From Geobacteraceae bacterium (lineage in GTDB: Bacteria > Desulfobacterota > Desulfuromonadia > Geobacterales > Pseudopelobacteraceae), in NCBI GenBank assembly GCA_016720395.1, contig JADKKR010000008.1, positions 1-64,000 of the forward strand: DNA of 64,000 nt. Direction: 5' to 3'. How positions within the stretch are numbered: the stretch's first letter is position 1; each line of letters opens with the position of its first letter. Both the position numbers and the translations under genes were made by a program. The notes under the pieces were generated by a model that saw nothing but the letters and a program-made list of their open reading frames with translations, was not told where the DNA came from and searched no databases. Shown here one piece after another: positions 34,689 to 44,404 of the stretch.

Positions 34689-36029
34689 ATGATCAACCAT
34701 GTTCTTGTCATCATCACGCTGGTCCTGTGTGCAAATATCGCCGTGGCAGAAACCTACCGCCTCAGTCTCAAAGATGCCATTGCTCTGTCACTGGACAGGA
34801 ACAATCTGGTGCGGTCAGCAGGTTTTGCTGCTGACGCCGCACGCCAGGATGTCGCGATAACCACGGCCCGTTACTATCCGGGGGTTTTCTTTGAGGAAGC
34901 CTTCGTCGCATCGAATGCGCCCACGCAGACCTTCATGATGAAACTTGATGAAGGTAGATTTTCCCAGAACGATTTCCAGATCGACAACCTCAACCATCCG
35001 CAGACCAGTCATGACTTCAGGACCGCCCTGACAATCCAGCAGCCGATCTACAATCCGTCAACATCGCCGGCCAGGGAGATGGCAGTCAAGGAGTCTGAAA
35101 AGCAGACCTTGGCTTACGATGCGGGCAAGGAGGATACCGCCTTCCAGGTCTTCCGGCTCGTTCTGGAGGTGCAGAAGTCAAAAGCACAGCTGCGTGCCGT
35201 TGAGCAGGCCCTTGGAGACGCACGGGAGAATAAGCGCCTGGCAGCGGTTCGCACCGGAGCAGGGGTGGGGCTGAAGTCTGACGAACTCAGGGCACGAACG
35301 CATCTTGGCTCGGTCGAGCAGCAGTTCATAACGGCCGGCAACAATCTGATGCTGGCCAGGATGCAGCTGGCGAACGTGGTCGGCCTCAAGGAAGGCGACA
35401 GCATCGATATTACTGAATCCATCATCCCTCTTACTTCAGGCATGCCTCCCGAAGAGCTGGTCAAGGTGGCGCTGGAAAGCAGGAAAGACCTGAAGCAGTC
35501 CATGGTTGAGCTTGAAAAGAGTGATGCCGCTCTCCGGCTTGCGCGGAGTGGTTACCTGCCTTCTGTCGGGTCATTTGCAACCTACCAGATGAATTCAAAG
35601 GATACGCCCTTCGGCTCTGATAACGATTCATGGATTGCCGGCATCAGCCTCAAGTGGCAGCTGTTCGACGGATTCAAGCGCTACCATGAGAAGGATCGCG
35701 CAGTTGCAGCACGTTCCGCTGCGGCAGAGTTGCTGGAAGCCAGGCTGCGCGAGGTCAGGTACCGGGTCAGGGAAAGTGTCATGCGGCGCGAGGAAATGGG
35801 CAAGCGACTGGAAGTGGTGCGGAATTCCCTGGAGGATGCCGAAGAAACCGTGCGGCTCCTGACCAGGCGCTTTGAGAATTCTCTGGCCACCATGGTCGAG
35901 CTGCTGGACGCACAGACGGCACTGAATCAGGTGCGGGCAGGGCTGGTGGAGTCCGAGGCAAACTACTCTCTGGCCGGCGGTAATGTGTATTATTCTGCAG
36001 GGATATTCATGAAGGAGATGCTGAAATGA
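34689..36029 (+). CDS. TolC-like outer-membrane efflux protein
   Basis: The protein has 446 residues with a signal peptide (MINHVLVIITLVLCANIAVA). The paired long helices of the TolC/NodT fold are evident, with ARTHLGSVEQQFITAGNNLML in the first half and ENSLATMVELLDAQTALNQV in the second. It forms the outer-membrane channel of the following RND system, whose MFP gene starts 4 bases before its stop (ATGA overlap). AAGGAG precedes the ATG; an in-frame TTG 15 bases upstream is less likely. Confidence 0.92.
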   Translation: MINHVLVIITLVLCANIAVAETYRLSLKDAIALSLDRNNLVRSAGFAADAARQDVAITTARYYPGVFFEEAFVASNAPTQTFMMKLDEGRFSQNDFQIDNLNHPQTSHDFRTALTIQQPIYNPSTSPAREMAVKESEKQTLAYDAGKEDTAFQVFRLVLEVQKSKAQLRAVEQALGDARENKRLAAVRTGAGVGLKSDELRARTHLGSVEQQFITAGNNLMLARMQLANVVGLKEGDSIDITESIIPLTSGMPPEELVKVALESRKDLKQSMVELEKSDAALRLARSGYLPSVGSFATYQMNSKDTPFGSDNDSWIAGISLKWQLFDGFKRYHEKDRAVAARSAAAELLEARLREVRYRVRESVMRREEMGKRLEVVRNSLEDAEETVRLLTRRFENSLATMVELLDAQTALNQVRAGLVESEANYSLAGGNVYYSAGIFMKEMLK

Positions 36030-37139
36030 AAAACAGATTCCTGTTGGCCACCTTTCTCATGGCAGTATTCATGTTCGCCGGCTGCAGCAAGAAGAACTCT
36101 ACCGATGAGACGAAAGCCGCCGTGCCTGCGGCTGTGGTGAAAGGGGTTCTGACAGAAACCGTCAAAACCGCCTCTGTCCCTGAAACCATGGAGGTCGTGG
36201 GCACAGTCCGTGCCCGAACCAGCGCAGTGGTTTCTGCACGCATATCCGGTGTTGTCAGCCTGCTGAAGGTACGGGAAGGTGACCGGGTAAAGAAGGGACA
36301 GCTGCTTGCGCAGCTCGATGCCCAGGAGAATCAGGCGCATGCCGCTGGAGCGGCCGCAGGGGTCGAGGAAGCCGGGCGCGGCCTGGATGAAGCTCTGTCA
36401 CGTAAACGGCTGTCTGATGCAACCTTCGAACGCTATCAGAACCTCTTCAAAGAACAGGCTATTACCCGCCAGGAATTCGATGTCAAGCAGACGGAACGCG
36501 ATCTGGCCTCTCAGGCGGTTGCGCGTGCCGAAGCCCGTCTGCAGCAGGCCCGGGAAGGATCGCGGGCTGCATCCGCCATCGCCGGCTATACCAGGATCGT
36601 AGCCCCGCTTTCGGGTATCATAACCAGCAGGCAGGCTGATCTGGGTGCCACGGTATTTCCGGCCCAGCCGTTGATGACGATTGAAGACGAGGGGAGCTAC
36701 CAGCTTGAACTGTCGGTGCCGGAGTCGATTGCGCTCTCCGTGAAACCGGGTACAGCCGTTCACGTTACACTGGATGCCGTGAATACATCGTTCAAGGCAA
36801 AGATCGCCGAAACAGTACCCTCTACTGATCCGGCCAGCCGCACCTTCATCGCTAAAATCCTGTTGGATCAAAAAGGACTCAAGTCCGGTATGTTCGGCCG
36901 GTGCCCTGAGCCTGGGAACCAGTGTCAACGGCACGCTGGTACCAAGGAAGGCCATTGTAGATCGGGGTGCTCTGACATCGATCTGGATCGTTGAAAAAGA
37001 CGCCACCGCCCGGATGCGGTTAGTGAGGATCGGCAAAACCGTCGGTGACAGGGTGGAGATTCTTTCAGGCCTCTCCGATGGTGAGCGCATTGTTGTCGAT
37101 GGCGTAGAGAAAGTCAGCGAAGGGTCAAAGGTGGAATGA
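36026..37139 (+). CDS. RND efflux membrane-fusion protein (frame disrupted once)
   Basis: The intended product has about 370 residues. Lipoprotein signal (FMAVFMFAGCSKKN, lipobox FAGC), biotinyl-lipoyl half motifs (VVSARISGVVSLLKVREGDRVKKGQLLAQLDAQ), a hairpin, and a beta-barrel domain (IVAPLSGIITSRQADLGATV). At about 36899-36903 an indel shifts the frame; the next frame continues as ALSLGTSVNG..LVPRKAIVDRGALTSIWIVEK to a TGA at 37137. It couples the RND pump to the TolC-type channel. Confidence 0.85.
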
Positions 37140-37142
37140 GTC

Positions 37143-40100
37143 ATGGCCAACCTCGGCTTTGCAGGTAAAATTGCCCGCGCATTCATAAACTCGAAACTGA
37201 CCCCGCTGATCGTAGGAGCATCCTTATTGCTGGGGCTCTTTGCTGTCAAGATGACCCCCCGCGAGGAAGAACCGCAGATCGTGGTGCCCATGGTGGATAT
37301 CTACCTCCCCATGCCCGGTTCCACCCCGCAGGAGGTTCAGGAGCGGGTAGTCAAGCCTTTGAGGCCAAATTGTGGGAGATCAAGGGGGGTCGAGTACCTC
37401 TATTCCATGAGCCGGCCGGGCATGGGGATTATCACCGTGCGCTTCCTGGTGGGACAGCCGATGGAGGAGTCGCTGGTCAAGCTCTACAACAAGGTCATGA
37501 GCAATCGCGGCGTTCTGCCGCCGGGTGCCGGTGAACCGCTGGTGGTGCCGAAGTCCATCGACGACGTGCCGATCATGGCCCTGACGCTCTGGTCGGAACG
37601 TTATGACCATGGCACCCTGCGTACCCTGGCCAGGGAAGTGGCCGATGAACTGAAGAAAAGCGAAAACAGCGCTGAGGTGGAGATCAAGGGAGGGCTGCCC
37701 CGCCAGCTGCGGGTGACTCTGGATGCCCCTCGTCTGGCCGGTTACGGTCTGTCCCCGCTGCAGGTGGCGGGAGCCCTTCAGAAGGGTAATGCTTCTCTGC
37801 CGTCGGGGTCATTTTCCGGTGCCGACAAGGAAACCACCGTGGTGACCGGCGGCTTCCTTGACAGTGCCGATGCGGTAGAGCGAACGGTAGTTGGGGTCTA
37901 CGGCAACAAGCCGGTCTACCTGAGTGACGTTGCGCAGATCCAGGACGGTGTTCAGGAACCGGAGGATTATGTCTTCATGGGCATGGGACCGGGAGCCGCC
38001 CATAAGAAGCTCACCGGGAAACCCCGGCAGGACTATGCTGCGGTGACTATCTCCGTGGCAAAGAGGAAGGGGGCCAACGCCACCTGGGTAGCCGAGGACC
38101 TGGTAAGAAAGGTCGAGTCACTCAAGGGCAAGGTGATCCCCTCCGATGTGCAGGTAACGATCACCCGCAACTACGGCGAGACCGCCAAGGAAAAGAACAA
38201 TGAGCTGCTCTTTCACATGTTCCTGGCTGCCATCTCGGTCACGATCCTGATTGCGGTCTTCATGGGCTGGCGCGCAGGAGCAGTAGCCGCCATAGCCATC
38301 CCGGTCACCCTGGCGTTGACCATGCTGATCTTCTACCTGATCGGCTACACCCTCAACCGGATCACGCTCTTCGCCCTGATCTTCTCCATCGGCATTCTGG
38401 TGGACGACGCCATCGTGGTGGTAGAGAACATCCACCGCTACTTTACCACTACGGTAATGAAGCCGCTGGATGCCGCCATCAAGGCGGTGGATGAGATCGG
38501 CAACCCCACGATGCTGGCCACTTTTGCCGTCATTGCCTCGATCCTGCCCATGGGGTTCGTGGGCGGCCTGATGGGCCCCTACATGCGCCCGATACCGGTC
38601 GGTGCCAGCATGGCCATGCTTTTCTCCATGCTGATAGCCTTTATCGTCACACCATACTTTGCCTTCCGTTTCACGAAGGGCGAGTCCCACCACGGCTCAG
38701 GTGAGGCACCGGAGGATTCCCGGCTTACGGCCTTTACCGTCTCTGGATGGGGCGCCTGATCCACGAGAAGGGTCTGCGCTACGGTTTCCTGTCCGCGGTG
38801 GTGGTCATGCTGCTGCTCTCCTGTTCCCTGATCCTGTTCAAGGCCGTGACGGTCAAGATGCTCCCCCTTCGACAACAAGAACGAACTGCAGGTGATCATC
38901 GATGCCCCGGACGGAACGTCGCTGGAGCAGACCGCCCGCATAACCCGCGAGATGGGCGATGCCCTGCGTACGGTGCCGGAGGTGACTGATTTCCAAATGT
39001 ATATCGGTCCAGCGCCCCGTTCAATTTCAACGGCCTGGTGCGTCATTATTACCTGCGCAAGGGCTCGAATCTGGCAGACATTCAGGTCAACCTGCTGCCC
39101 AAGGATCAGCGCAAGGATCAGTCCCACGCCATAGCCAAGCGCATCCGCCCGCTGGTCAAGTCCATCGCCGACAGGCATGGCGCCCGGGTCAAGGTGGCCG
39201 AGATTCCCCCCGGCCCGCCGGTACTCTCCACGCTGGTAGCCGAGATCTACGGCCCTGATGATGCCAGCCGCCGGCATTGCCGGCAAGGTCAGGATATTCT
39301 CACCCGGACCGCCGGCGTTGTTGATGTGGATATGTACCGTGAAGATGATCAGAAGAAAGTCACGTTTGCCGTGGACAGTGAAAAAGCAGCCCTCTCGGGC
39401 ATTGCAAGAGGATGTCGCCCGTACACTATCCATCGCCCTGGGAGGACAGAATACCGGCATGCTGCATCTGCCCAGGGAAAAGGAGCCGGTCTATATACAT
39501 CTCCGCCTGCCTGCCGGACAACGCAGTTCTGTGGCCGATCCTCGTCGATCCAGGTCCCGGGTCAGAAGGGAGTGTTCCGCTCTCCCAGCTGGTGAAGGTA
39601 TCGACAGGCAGCGAAGAGAAGACCCTTTACCGTAAAAACCTGAAGAACGTAGTCTATGTCATCGGTGATGTGGCCGGTGAGATCGAGGCCCCGGTCTATG
39701 CGATCCTCAAGATGCAGAAAGAAATTGCCGACCTGCCAACCCCGGACGGCTCGAAGATCGAAGTCCTGGCATCCCGGCAGCCTTGGAGCGAGGAAAAGAT
39801 GGGCATGAAGTGGGACGGTGAATGGCACATCACCTACGAGGTATTCCGTGATCTGGGCATCGCTTTCGGTGCGGTTATGGTGCTGATCTATATCCTGGTG
39901 GTGGCCTGGTTCAAGGATTTCACCACACCGCTGGTGATCATGGCCCCCATTCCGCTGACCCTGATCGGTATCCTGCCTGGCCATGCCATGTTCGGCGCCT
40001 TTTTACCGCCACTTCCATGATAGGCTTCATCGCACTGGCAGGGATCATTGTGCGCAACTCGATTATCCTGATCGATTTTGCCGAGATGAAACGTCGCGAG

Positions 40101-40353
40101 GGAATGGCCCTGGACGAGGCCATAATAGAAGCCGGCGCGGTGCGTTTCCGCCCCATGCTGCTGACAGCCGCAGCAGTGGTGGTGGGAAGTTTCGTGATCG
40201 TCTTCGACCCGATATTCCAGGGCCTGGCCTGGCCATGATGTTCAGGAGATTGCATCGACCACCCTTTCCCGTGTTACAATCCCATACTGTATTATATGGT
40301 ACAGAGCTGGAAAGAGCGGCACCATGCAGGAGAACCAAAAGGAGACGATGTGA
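37143..40353 (+). CDS. RND efflux permease, frame broken by at least nine indels
   Basis: It would encode about 1,060 residues of an inner-membrane HAE-type RND transporter: MANLGFAGKIARAFINSKLT, MTPREEEPQI, the membrane block LIFSIGILVDDAIVVVENIH, and C-terminal GFIALAGIIVRNSIILIDFA. The frame is broken around 37354/37375 (compensating), 38740, 38870, 39013, 39265-39290 (compensating), 39400, 39535, 39995 and 40225-40280. Several are clearly one base in a homopolymer: for example six Gs for five at 37377, five Cs for four at 38866, five Ts for six at 39994. Protein similarity continues through all of them. The exact stop is uncertain and may overlap the next start. Confidence 0.8.
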
Positions 40354-40778
40354 TTTTCTGGTCGAAAAAAGCAAAACCTTCACTGGAAGGAATGGAAATG
40401 GCTGAAATATGCCAGCTGGAGGCTGAGGCGCTCTACCGGTCCGGCAGGTACCACTGTGCAGAAGCGGTACTGGAGGTCGTCAGGAAGCACTTTTCGCCCG
40501 GGACGCCGGAGTCGGTGGTGGGAACGGTGTCAGGATTCGGCGGCGGTTCGGGGCCGGATGTGTCTGCGGTGCGGTGTCGGGTGGCACGGTCGCGCTGGGA
40601 ATGGTGCTGAACGATAAAAAAGCTACCACGCACCTGACCAAGGAACTGCATACCTGGTCTCAAGGAGAAGTACGGAGTCACCTGCTGCAAGACCATCCGC
40701 CAGACCCACAAAGGGGCCTGTCCGGTCCTGACCGGCGAGGTGGCGGGGAAAGTGGCCGAGATGCTGGGAAGAAAATAA
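40350..40778 (+). CDS. C_GCAxxG_C_C family protein (two indels)
   Basis: The intended product has about 142 residues: MIFWSKKAKPSLEGMEMAE, then the conserved HCAEAVLE and GFGGGSG segments, a cysteine cluster with GAVSGGTVALGM, then YGVTCCKTI and a late Cys-Pro. This fits the C_GCAxxG_C_C (redox-associated) family of unknown function, often near metal or sulfur transport genes. It has a ribosome-binding site (AAAAGGAG) before a GTG start. Frames shift near 40557 and 40658; the final frame ends at TAA 40776-40778. Confidence 0.75.
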
Positions 40779-40789
40779 AAAGCGAACAC

Positions 40790-40884
40790 TTTTCGCAATA
40801 TCTGCGCATATCTTCAGGATTCCTTGTGCGGCGTAGCGTTGCTAGGCCTCCGCGCAATCCTTGACATCCTTGATCTTGCGAAAA
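40790..40884. repeat. Dispersed structured repeat, copy A
   Basis: The core TATCTTCAGGAT then CCTTGTGCGGCGTAGCGTTG then CTAGGCCTCCGCGCAATCC recurs at 48105-48220 (opposite strand) and 49151-49258. The outer arms TTTTCGCAA (40790-40798) and TTGCGAAAA (40876-40884) are perfectly complementary, so the whole element folds into one hairpin. It lies just after the C_GCAxxG_C_C stop. Confidence 0.85.
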
Positions 40885-40949
40885 TTGCCCACTTCTGGAA
40901 AATGGAATGGCTTGATCTGCTGTAAATTTTTTATAAAGGAGACGTACAT

Positions 40950-41170
40950 ATGAAAGAAGAATTCTACATCGAGCGCATTGTCCGTATCGTGGCCGGGACG
41001 TTTGTCATGATCTCGCTGCTGCTGGCGCATTTCCACTCGCCCAACTGGCTCTGGTTCACCGGCTTCGTCGGGCTTAACCTGTTCCAGTCCGGCTTCACCC
41101 AGTTCTGCCCGATGTTCAACATTCTGGCTAAAATGGGTGTGCCCCGTTTCCCGAAGAGTACGTGCTGTAA
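40950..41170 (+). CDS. DUF2892 (YgaP-type) inner-membrane protein
   Basis: The protein has about 73 residues with two membrane spans (RIVAGTFVMISLLLAHF and WLWFTGFVGLNLFQSG) and the family hallmark FTQFCPMFNILAKMG. By one frame it ends KSTCCKINPPNF at 41190; a single missing base near 41152 would give the more typical end PEEYVL and a TAA at 41168. Function unknown; related domains are fused to rhodanese in YgaP. AAAGGAG is upstream. Confidence 0.8.
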
Positions 41171-41208
41171 AATAAACCCCCCAAATTTTTAATCTTCCGA
41201 TCTTCCGA

Positions 41209-42061
41209 ATCACCATCCTCTGCGAGAACTCCGTCGGCCCGATCAGCGGAACACTCGGTGAACACGGTTTTTCTGCCCTGATAGAACCGGCCCAGGGAGA
41301 CCCGCTGCTGTTCGACACCGGGCAGGGGTTGACGCTGCTCCACAACGCCCGCCGCATGAACAGGGACCTTTCAAAGATCGGGAGAGTCGTGTTGTCACAT
41401 GGGCACTACGATCACTGCGGCGGCCTGCTGCCGCTTCTTCAGGAGAATGGCCCGAAAAGAGTCTATGGCCATCCGGCTCTGTTCAGGGCCCGCCACCGCA
41501 TAAAAGACACGGGAGAGTGCTGGCCCATCGGCATCCCTCATACGCGGCAGGAGCTGGAATCTGCCGGTGCCGATTTTGATCTGTCGGACGAATTCCGTGA
41601 AATCGCACCGCAGATTTATCTGTCGGGTGAGGTGCCACGCGCTACCGTGTTTGAAACGGGTGATCAGGGGCTCTACTGTGATTGCACCGGACAGGAGGTT
41701 GACGCAACACCGGACGATCAGTCCCTGGTCCTGGAAACGGACAAGGGTCTGGTTATCATTGTGGGCTGCTGTCATGCAGGGCTGGTCAACACAATGGAGC
41801 ATGTTGCCTATTCCCTGGGCCGCCGCGATATCTACGCTGTGATCGGCGGAACGCACCTCGGTTTCTGCGGGCAGGAACAGTTTGACATGACAGTTTCCGC
41901 ACTGAAATGCTGGGGAGTGCAAAAAAATAGCCGCCGGTCATTGTACCGGATTTGCAGCATCAGCACGTCTGTCGAGGGAGATGCCGAAGGAGTTTCAGGT
42001 GGCGCTGGTCGGTTTTTACGCTGAGTTTAGTTGTGCACATAATACCAATAGGAGAAGGTAG
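41209..42061 (+). CDS. MBL-fold metallohydrolase, start codon missing and one indel
   Basis: The product has about 280 residues. ITILCENSVGPISGTLGEHG is the usual N-terminal block of this subfamily (related to the ribofuranosylaminobenzene-phosphate synthase-like group), followed by the metal-binding SHGHYDHCGG (HxHxDH), GCCHAGLVN and GGTHLG. No ATG, GTG or TTG lies between an in-frame stop at 41173 and the first conserved codons, so the beginning is damaged; the sequence TCTTCCGATCT sits exactly there. A +1 A in an A7 run (41921-41927) shifts the end, after which KIAAGHCTGFAASARLS... continues to TAG 42059-42061. Confidence 0.75.
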
Positions 42062-42063
42062 CG

Positions 42064-42439
42064 ATGAAGAAGCTGGTTCTGGCTGTCATAATGGTCTGTA
42101 TGGTGTGGTCTCTGGCCCTTGCCGCCGCAAAGGATATTTCCTCACGTGAGGCGAAGGCACTGATCGAAAAAAACAAGAATATATTTCTGCTGGATGTCCG
42201 TACCCCGCAGGGAAAACAGTCAGGCCCGGCTTCCCGGAACCGTGCTGATACCCATCAACGAGTTTGAAGGCCGTATCAAAGAAGTGCCCAGGAACAAGAC
42301 CATTCTTGTCTACTGTGCTGTCGGTTCGCGCTCGAAACCGGTGGCGGAGTACCTCTCAAGGAGCGGTTACAAGGATGTTTACAACATGTCAGACGGCATT
42401 GTCGGCTGGTACCGCAACGGTTTTCAGATTGTGAGATAG
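42064..42439 (+). CDS. Periplasmic single-domain rhodanese (one indel)
   Basis: The product has about 124 residues. Signal peptide (MKKLVLAVIMVCMVWSLALA), then rhodanese segments FLLDVRTPQ, LIPINEFEGRI and the active loop YCAVGSRS (catalytic Cys, six-residue loop). An extra G in GGG at about 42209-42211 separates the two halves; without it TPQENSQARLPGTVLIP is continuous. Two bases separate it from the ArsR gene, and it directly follows the MBL-fold gene, suggesting a small persulfide/sulfide-handling operon. Confidence 0.85.
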
Positions 42440-42441
42440 GC

Positions 42442-42723
42442 ATGAATACCTTCGATACCTCCGCGCATATCCTTAAAATACTCGGTCATCCATTGCGCTT
42501 GAAGATCGTCGCCGGATTGGTAAGGCAGCCGAAATGCGTCAAAGATATCTGGGGTTGCCTTGGATTGCCGCAGGCTGTCATCTCCCAGCAGCTTGCAATG
42601 CTTAAGGCAAGCGGCATTATTGAAGGCACGCGTCACGGCGTTGAGATGCACTATACTGTTATTGACCCGCTTGCAAAAGTACTCGTTGATTTCATCGAGC
42701 AGGATTCATTTCCAGCGAGGTGA
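42442..42723 (+). CDS. ArsR-family regulator with paired cysteines
   Basis: The 93-residue winged-helix protein (HPLRLKIVAGLV ... AVISQQLAMLKASGIIEGTRHGVEMHYTV) is typical of ArsR/SmtB. The segment KCVKDIWGCLGL places two cysteines seven apart around the start of the recognition region, a metal- or persulfide-sensing arrangement. Its place behind a DUF2892, MBL-fold and rhodanese gene recalls BigR/SqrR/YgaV-type sulfide responders, but the cysteine spacing differs from those I know. No indel. Confidence 0.88.
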   Translation: MNTFDTSAHILKILGHPLRLKIVAGLVRQPKCVKDIWGCLGLPQAVISQQLAMLKASGIIEGTRHGVEMHYTVIDPLAKVLVDFIEQDSFPAR

Positions 42724-42813
42724 CGTGTGAATGTTTTCCTGCCTTTGTTGATACTTCCAGCAACGCTTGTTCACACCTGAGTGTGCAGACCGTGCGACCG
42801 CGGGGGAAGAGTT
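42724..42813 (+). other. Gene-free stretch after the ArsR gene
   Basis: Contains the short palindrome TTCACACCTGAGTGTGCAG, with no recognisable gene. A 66-codon frame starting in it (42720) does not look coding. Confidence 0.3.
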
Positions 42814-42967
42814 TTGAGCGACACAGTCCATACAAGGCGTATTTCGTAAAACAGCCGAGATTGAAGAGCATTATCGCACAAATTACCGGTACGTCCGCAT
42901 ACAGGCAGAGAAAATAACGTCGCAGCTGGAAGGTCGTTATCCCTCTATGTACTTCACTAATAAGTAG
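42814..42967 (+). CDS. Small protein of unknown function (about 50 aa, one indel)
   Basis: A TTG start after GGGGGAAGAG gives SDTVHTRRI; after removal of one T at about 42842-42844 the frame continues KTAEIEEHYRTNYRYVRIQ then AEKITSQLEGRYPSMYFTNK and a TAG at 42965-42967. The composition (amphipathic, charged helix, clean stop) looks coding, and the indel is of the same kind as its neighbours'. I do not recognise the family. It lies between the ArsR gene and the sulfate operon, upstream of the sbp promoter. Confidence 0.5.
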
Positions 42968-43120
42968 TACAATAGTGCAAAATATTTATTGACAAAAAAA
43001 GTGTAATATAGTAAATGTATGAACACCGTTAACGATATGAAGTATCAGGTACTGATGGAAGACCGGCCCAGAAAAGCCATATCTTCATAGGCAGGTACGT
43101 GGCGTATAACAAACTTTTTT

Positions 43121-43150
43121 TTGACAACTATATCTATTAGGTCTATAGAT
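43121..43150 (+). promoter_or_regulatory. sbp promoter with Rrf2-type palindromic operator
   Basis: TTGACA (43121-43126), a 17-base spacer and TATAGA (43144-43149) form a near-consensus promoter. The palindrome ATCTATTAGGTCTATAGAT (43132-43150) covers the spacer and -10 box and matches the reverse complement of the rrf2 operator (16971-16989) at 17 of 19 positions. The sulfate operon is therefore probably repressed by the same Rrf2 regulator. Confidence 0.85.
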
Positions 43151-43167
43151 AATAACAGGAGATGAAG

Positions 43168-44167
43168 ATGGACTATAAAAAAATAGCAACGACTCTGGCT
43201 TCACTGGCCATGGTCCTGTTCACATCGGTGGCGTCACCTGCGGCGGGCATAACCCTGTTAAATGTGTCTTATGACCCGACCCGTGAATTGTACACAGAAT
43301 TTAACGGCGCCTTTACCCGCTACTGGCAGAAGAAAACCGGTGATAAAGTCACGATCAAGCAGTCCCACGGTGGTTCCGGCAAGCAGGCCCGGTCTGTTAT
43401 TGACGGTTTGGAGGCTGACGTCGTTACACTGGCACTGGCCTATGATATCGATGCACTTGCAGAGAAGGGGCTGATCAAGCCGGGTTGGCAGAAAGAGCTG
43501 CCCCACAACAGTTCACCTTTTACATCGACAATTGTCTTCCTGGTACGCAAGGGTAACCCCAAGAAAATCAAGAACTGGGATGACCTGATCAAGCCGGGTG
43601 TCTCGGTCATCACCCAATCCCAAGACCTCAGGCGGAGCGCGTTGGAACTACCTGGCTGCCTGGGCCTTTGCCCTGCACCAACCGGGTGGTACGGATGCCA
43701 AGGCAAGATTGTTTGTCGCCAAACTCTTCAAGAACGTTCCGGTGCTGGACTCCGGTGCCCGCAGTTCAACCAACACCTTCGTTCAGCGCGGACTCGGTGA
43801 TGTACTCCTGGCCTGGGAGAACGAAGCCTTCCTGGCGATCAATGAGCTGGGACCGGACAAGTTTGAGGTTGTGACCCCATCGGAGAGCATTCTGGCCGAA
43901 CCGCCGGTAGCCGTAATCGACAAGGTGGTTGACCGGCACGGGACCCGCAAAGTGGCCGAAGAGTACCTGAAATACCTTTACACCGACGAAGGTCAGAAGA
44001 TCGCGGCCAAACACTACTACCGCCCGATCAACACCAAGATTCCGACGAAACTGGCCAAGGTGAAGCTCTTTACCATCGACAAGACCTTTGGTGGCTGGCA
44101 GAAGGCTCAAAAGACACATTTTGCAGACGGTGGTACGTTTGACCAGATCTACGCACCTGCTAAATAA
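43168..44167 (+). CDS. sbp: Periplasmic sulfate/thiosulfate-binding protein (one indel)
   Basis: The intended product has about 333 residues. Signal peptide (MDYKKIATTLASLAMVLFTSVA), then NVSYDPTRELY, QSHGGSGKQARSVIDGLEADVV and FTSTIVFLVRKGNP, all standard for sulfate-binding proteins; the later part (GGARWNYLAAWAFAL, DSGARSSTNTFVQRGLGDVLLAWENEA) is also conserved. A missing C at about 43607 (ACCCAATCCC) shifts the frame. The second ATG (43168) is preferred because AGGAG lies 6 bases before it. It feeds the CysTWA importer. Confidence 0.9.
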
Positions 44168-44404
44168 GCAGGGAGCGGGTAAGTTCAGGCCTCTCCCCGG
44201 CGAAAGAGCAGGTTGCAACATCTTCGAGTGTTTTTGCCGGGAAAAGTATTTCTTTTATGCACGATCTCCTTTCACCGGTTAGCGGGCTGTACAGCATTCC
44301 TGAAGAGGTCCCGCGCATGAGCTGCACATCAAAAAATCTTCTATCCAGGCCGATAATGGGTTATTGTCACAATTTATGTGCATGCCGGATACTGGGATAA
44401 CCCT
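44168..44404 (+). other. sbp-cysT intergenic region
   Basis: About 240 bp with a possible weak stem (CCCGGC near 44200 with GCCGGG near 44238). A 48-codon frame starting at 44257 is present but has no convincing ribosome-binding site or recognisable product. Confidence 0.3.

Noticed and set aside
42720..42917. A 65-codon frame after the ArsR gene
   Set aside because: Overlaps the better small gene in another frame, has unlikely composition and no ribosome-binding site.
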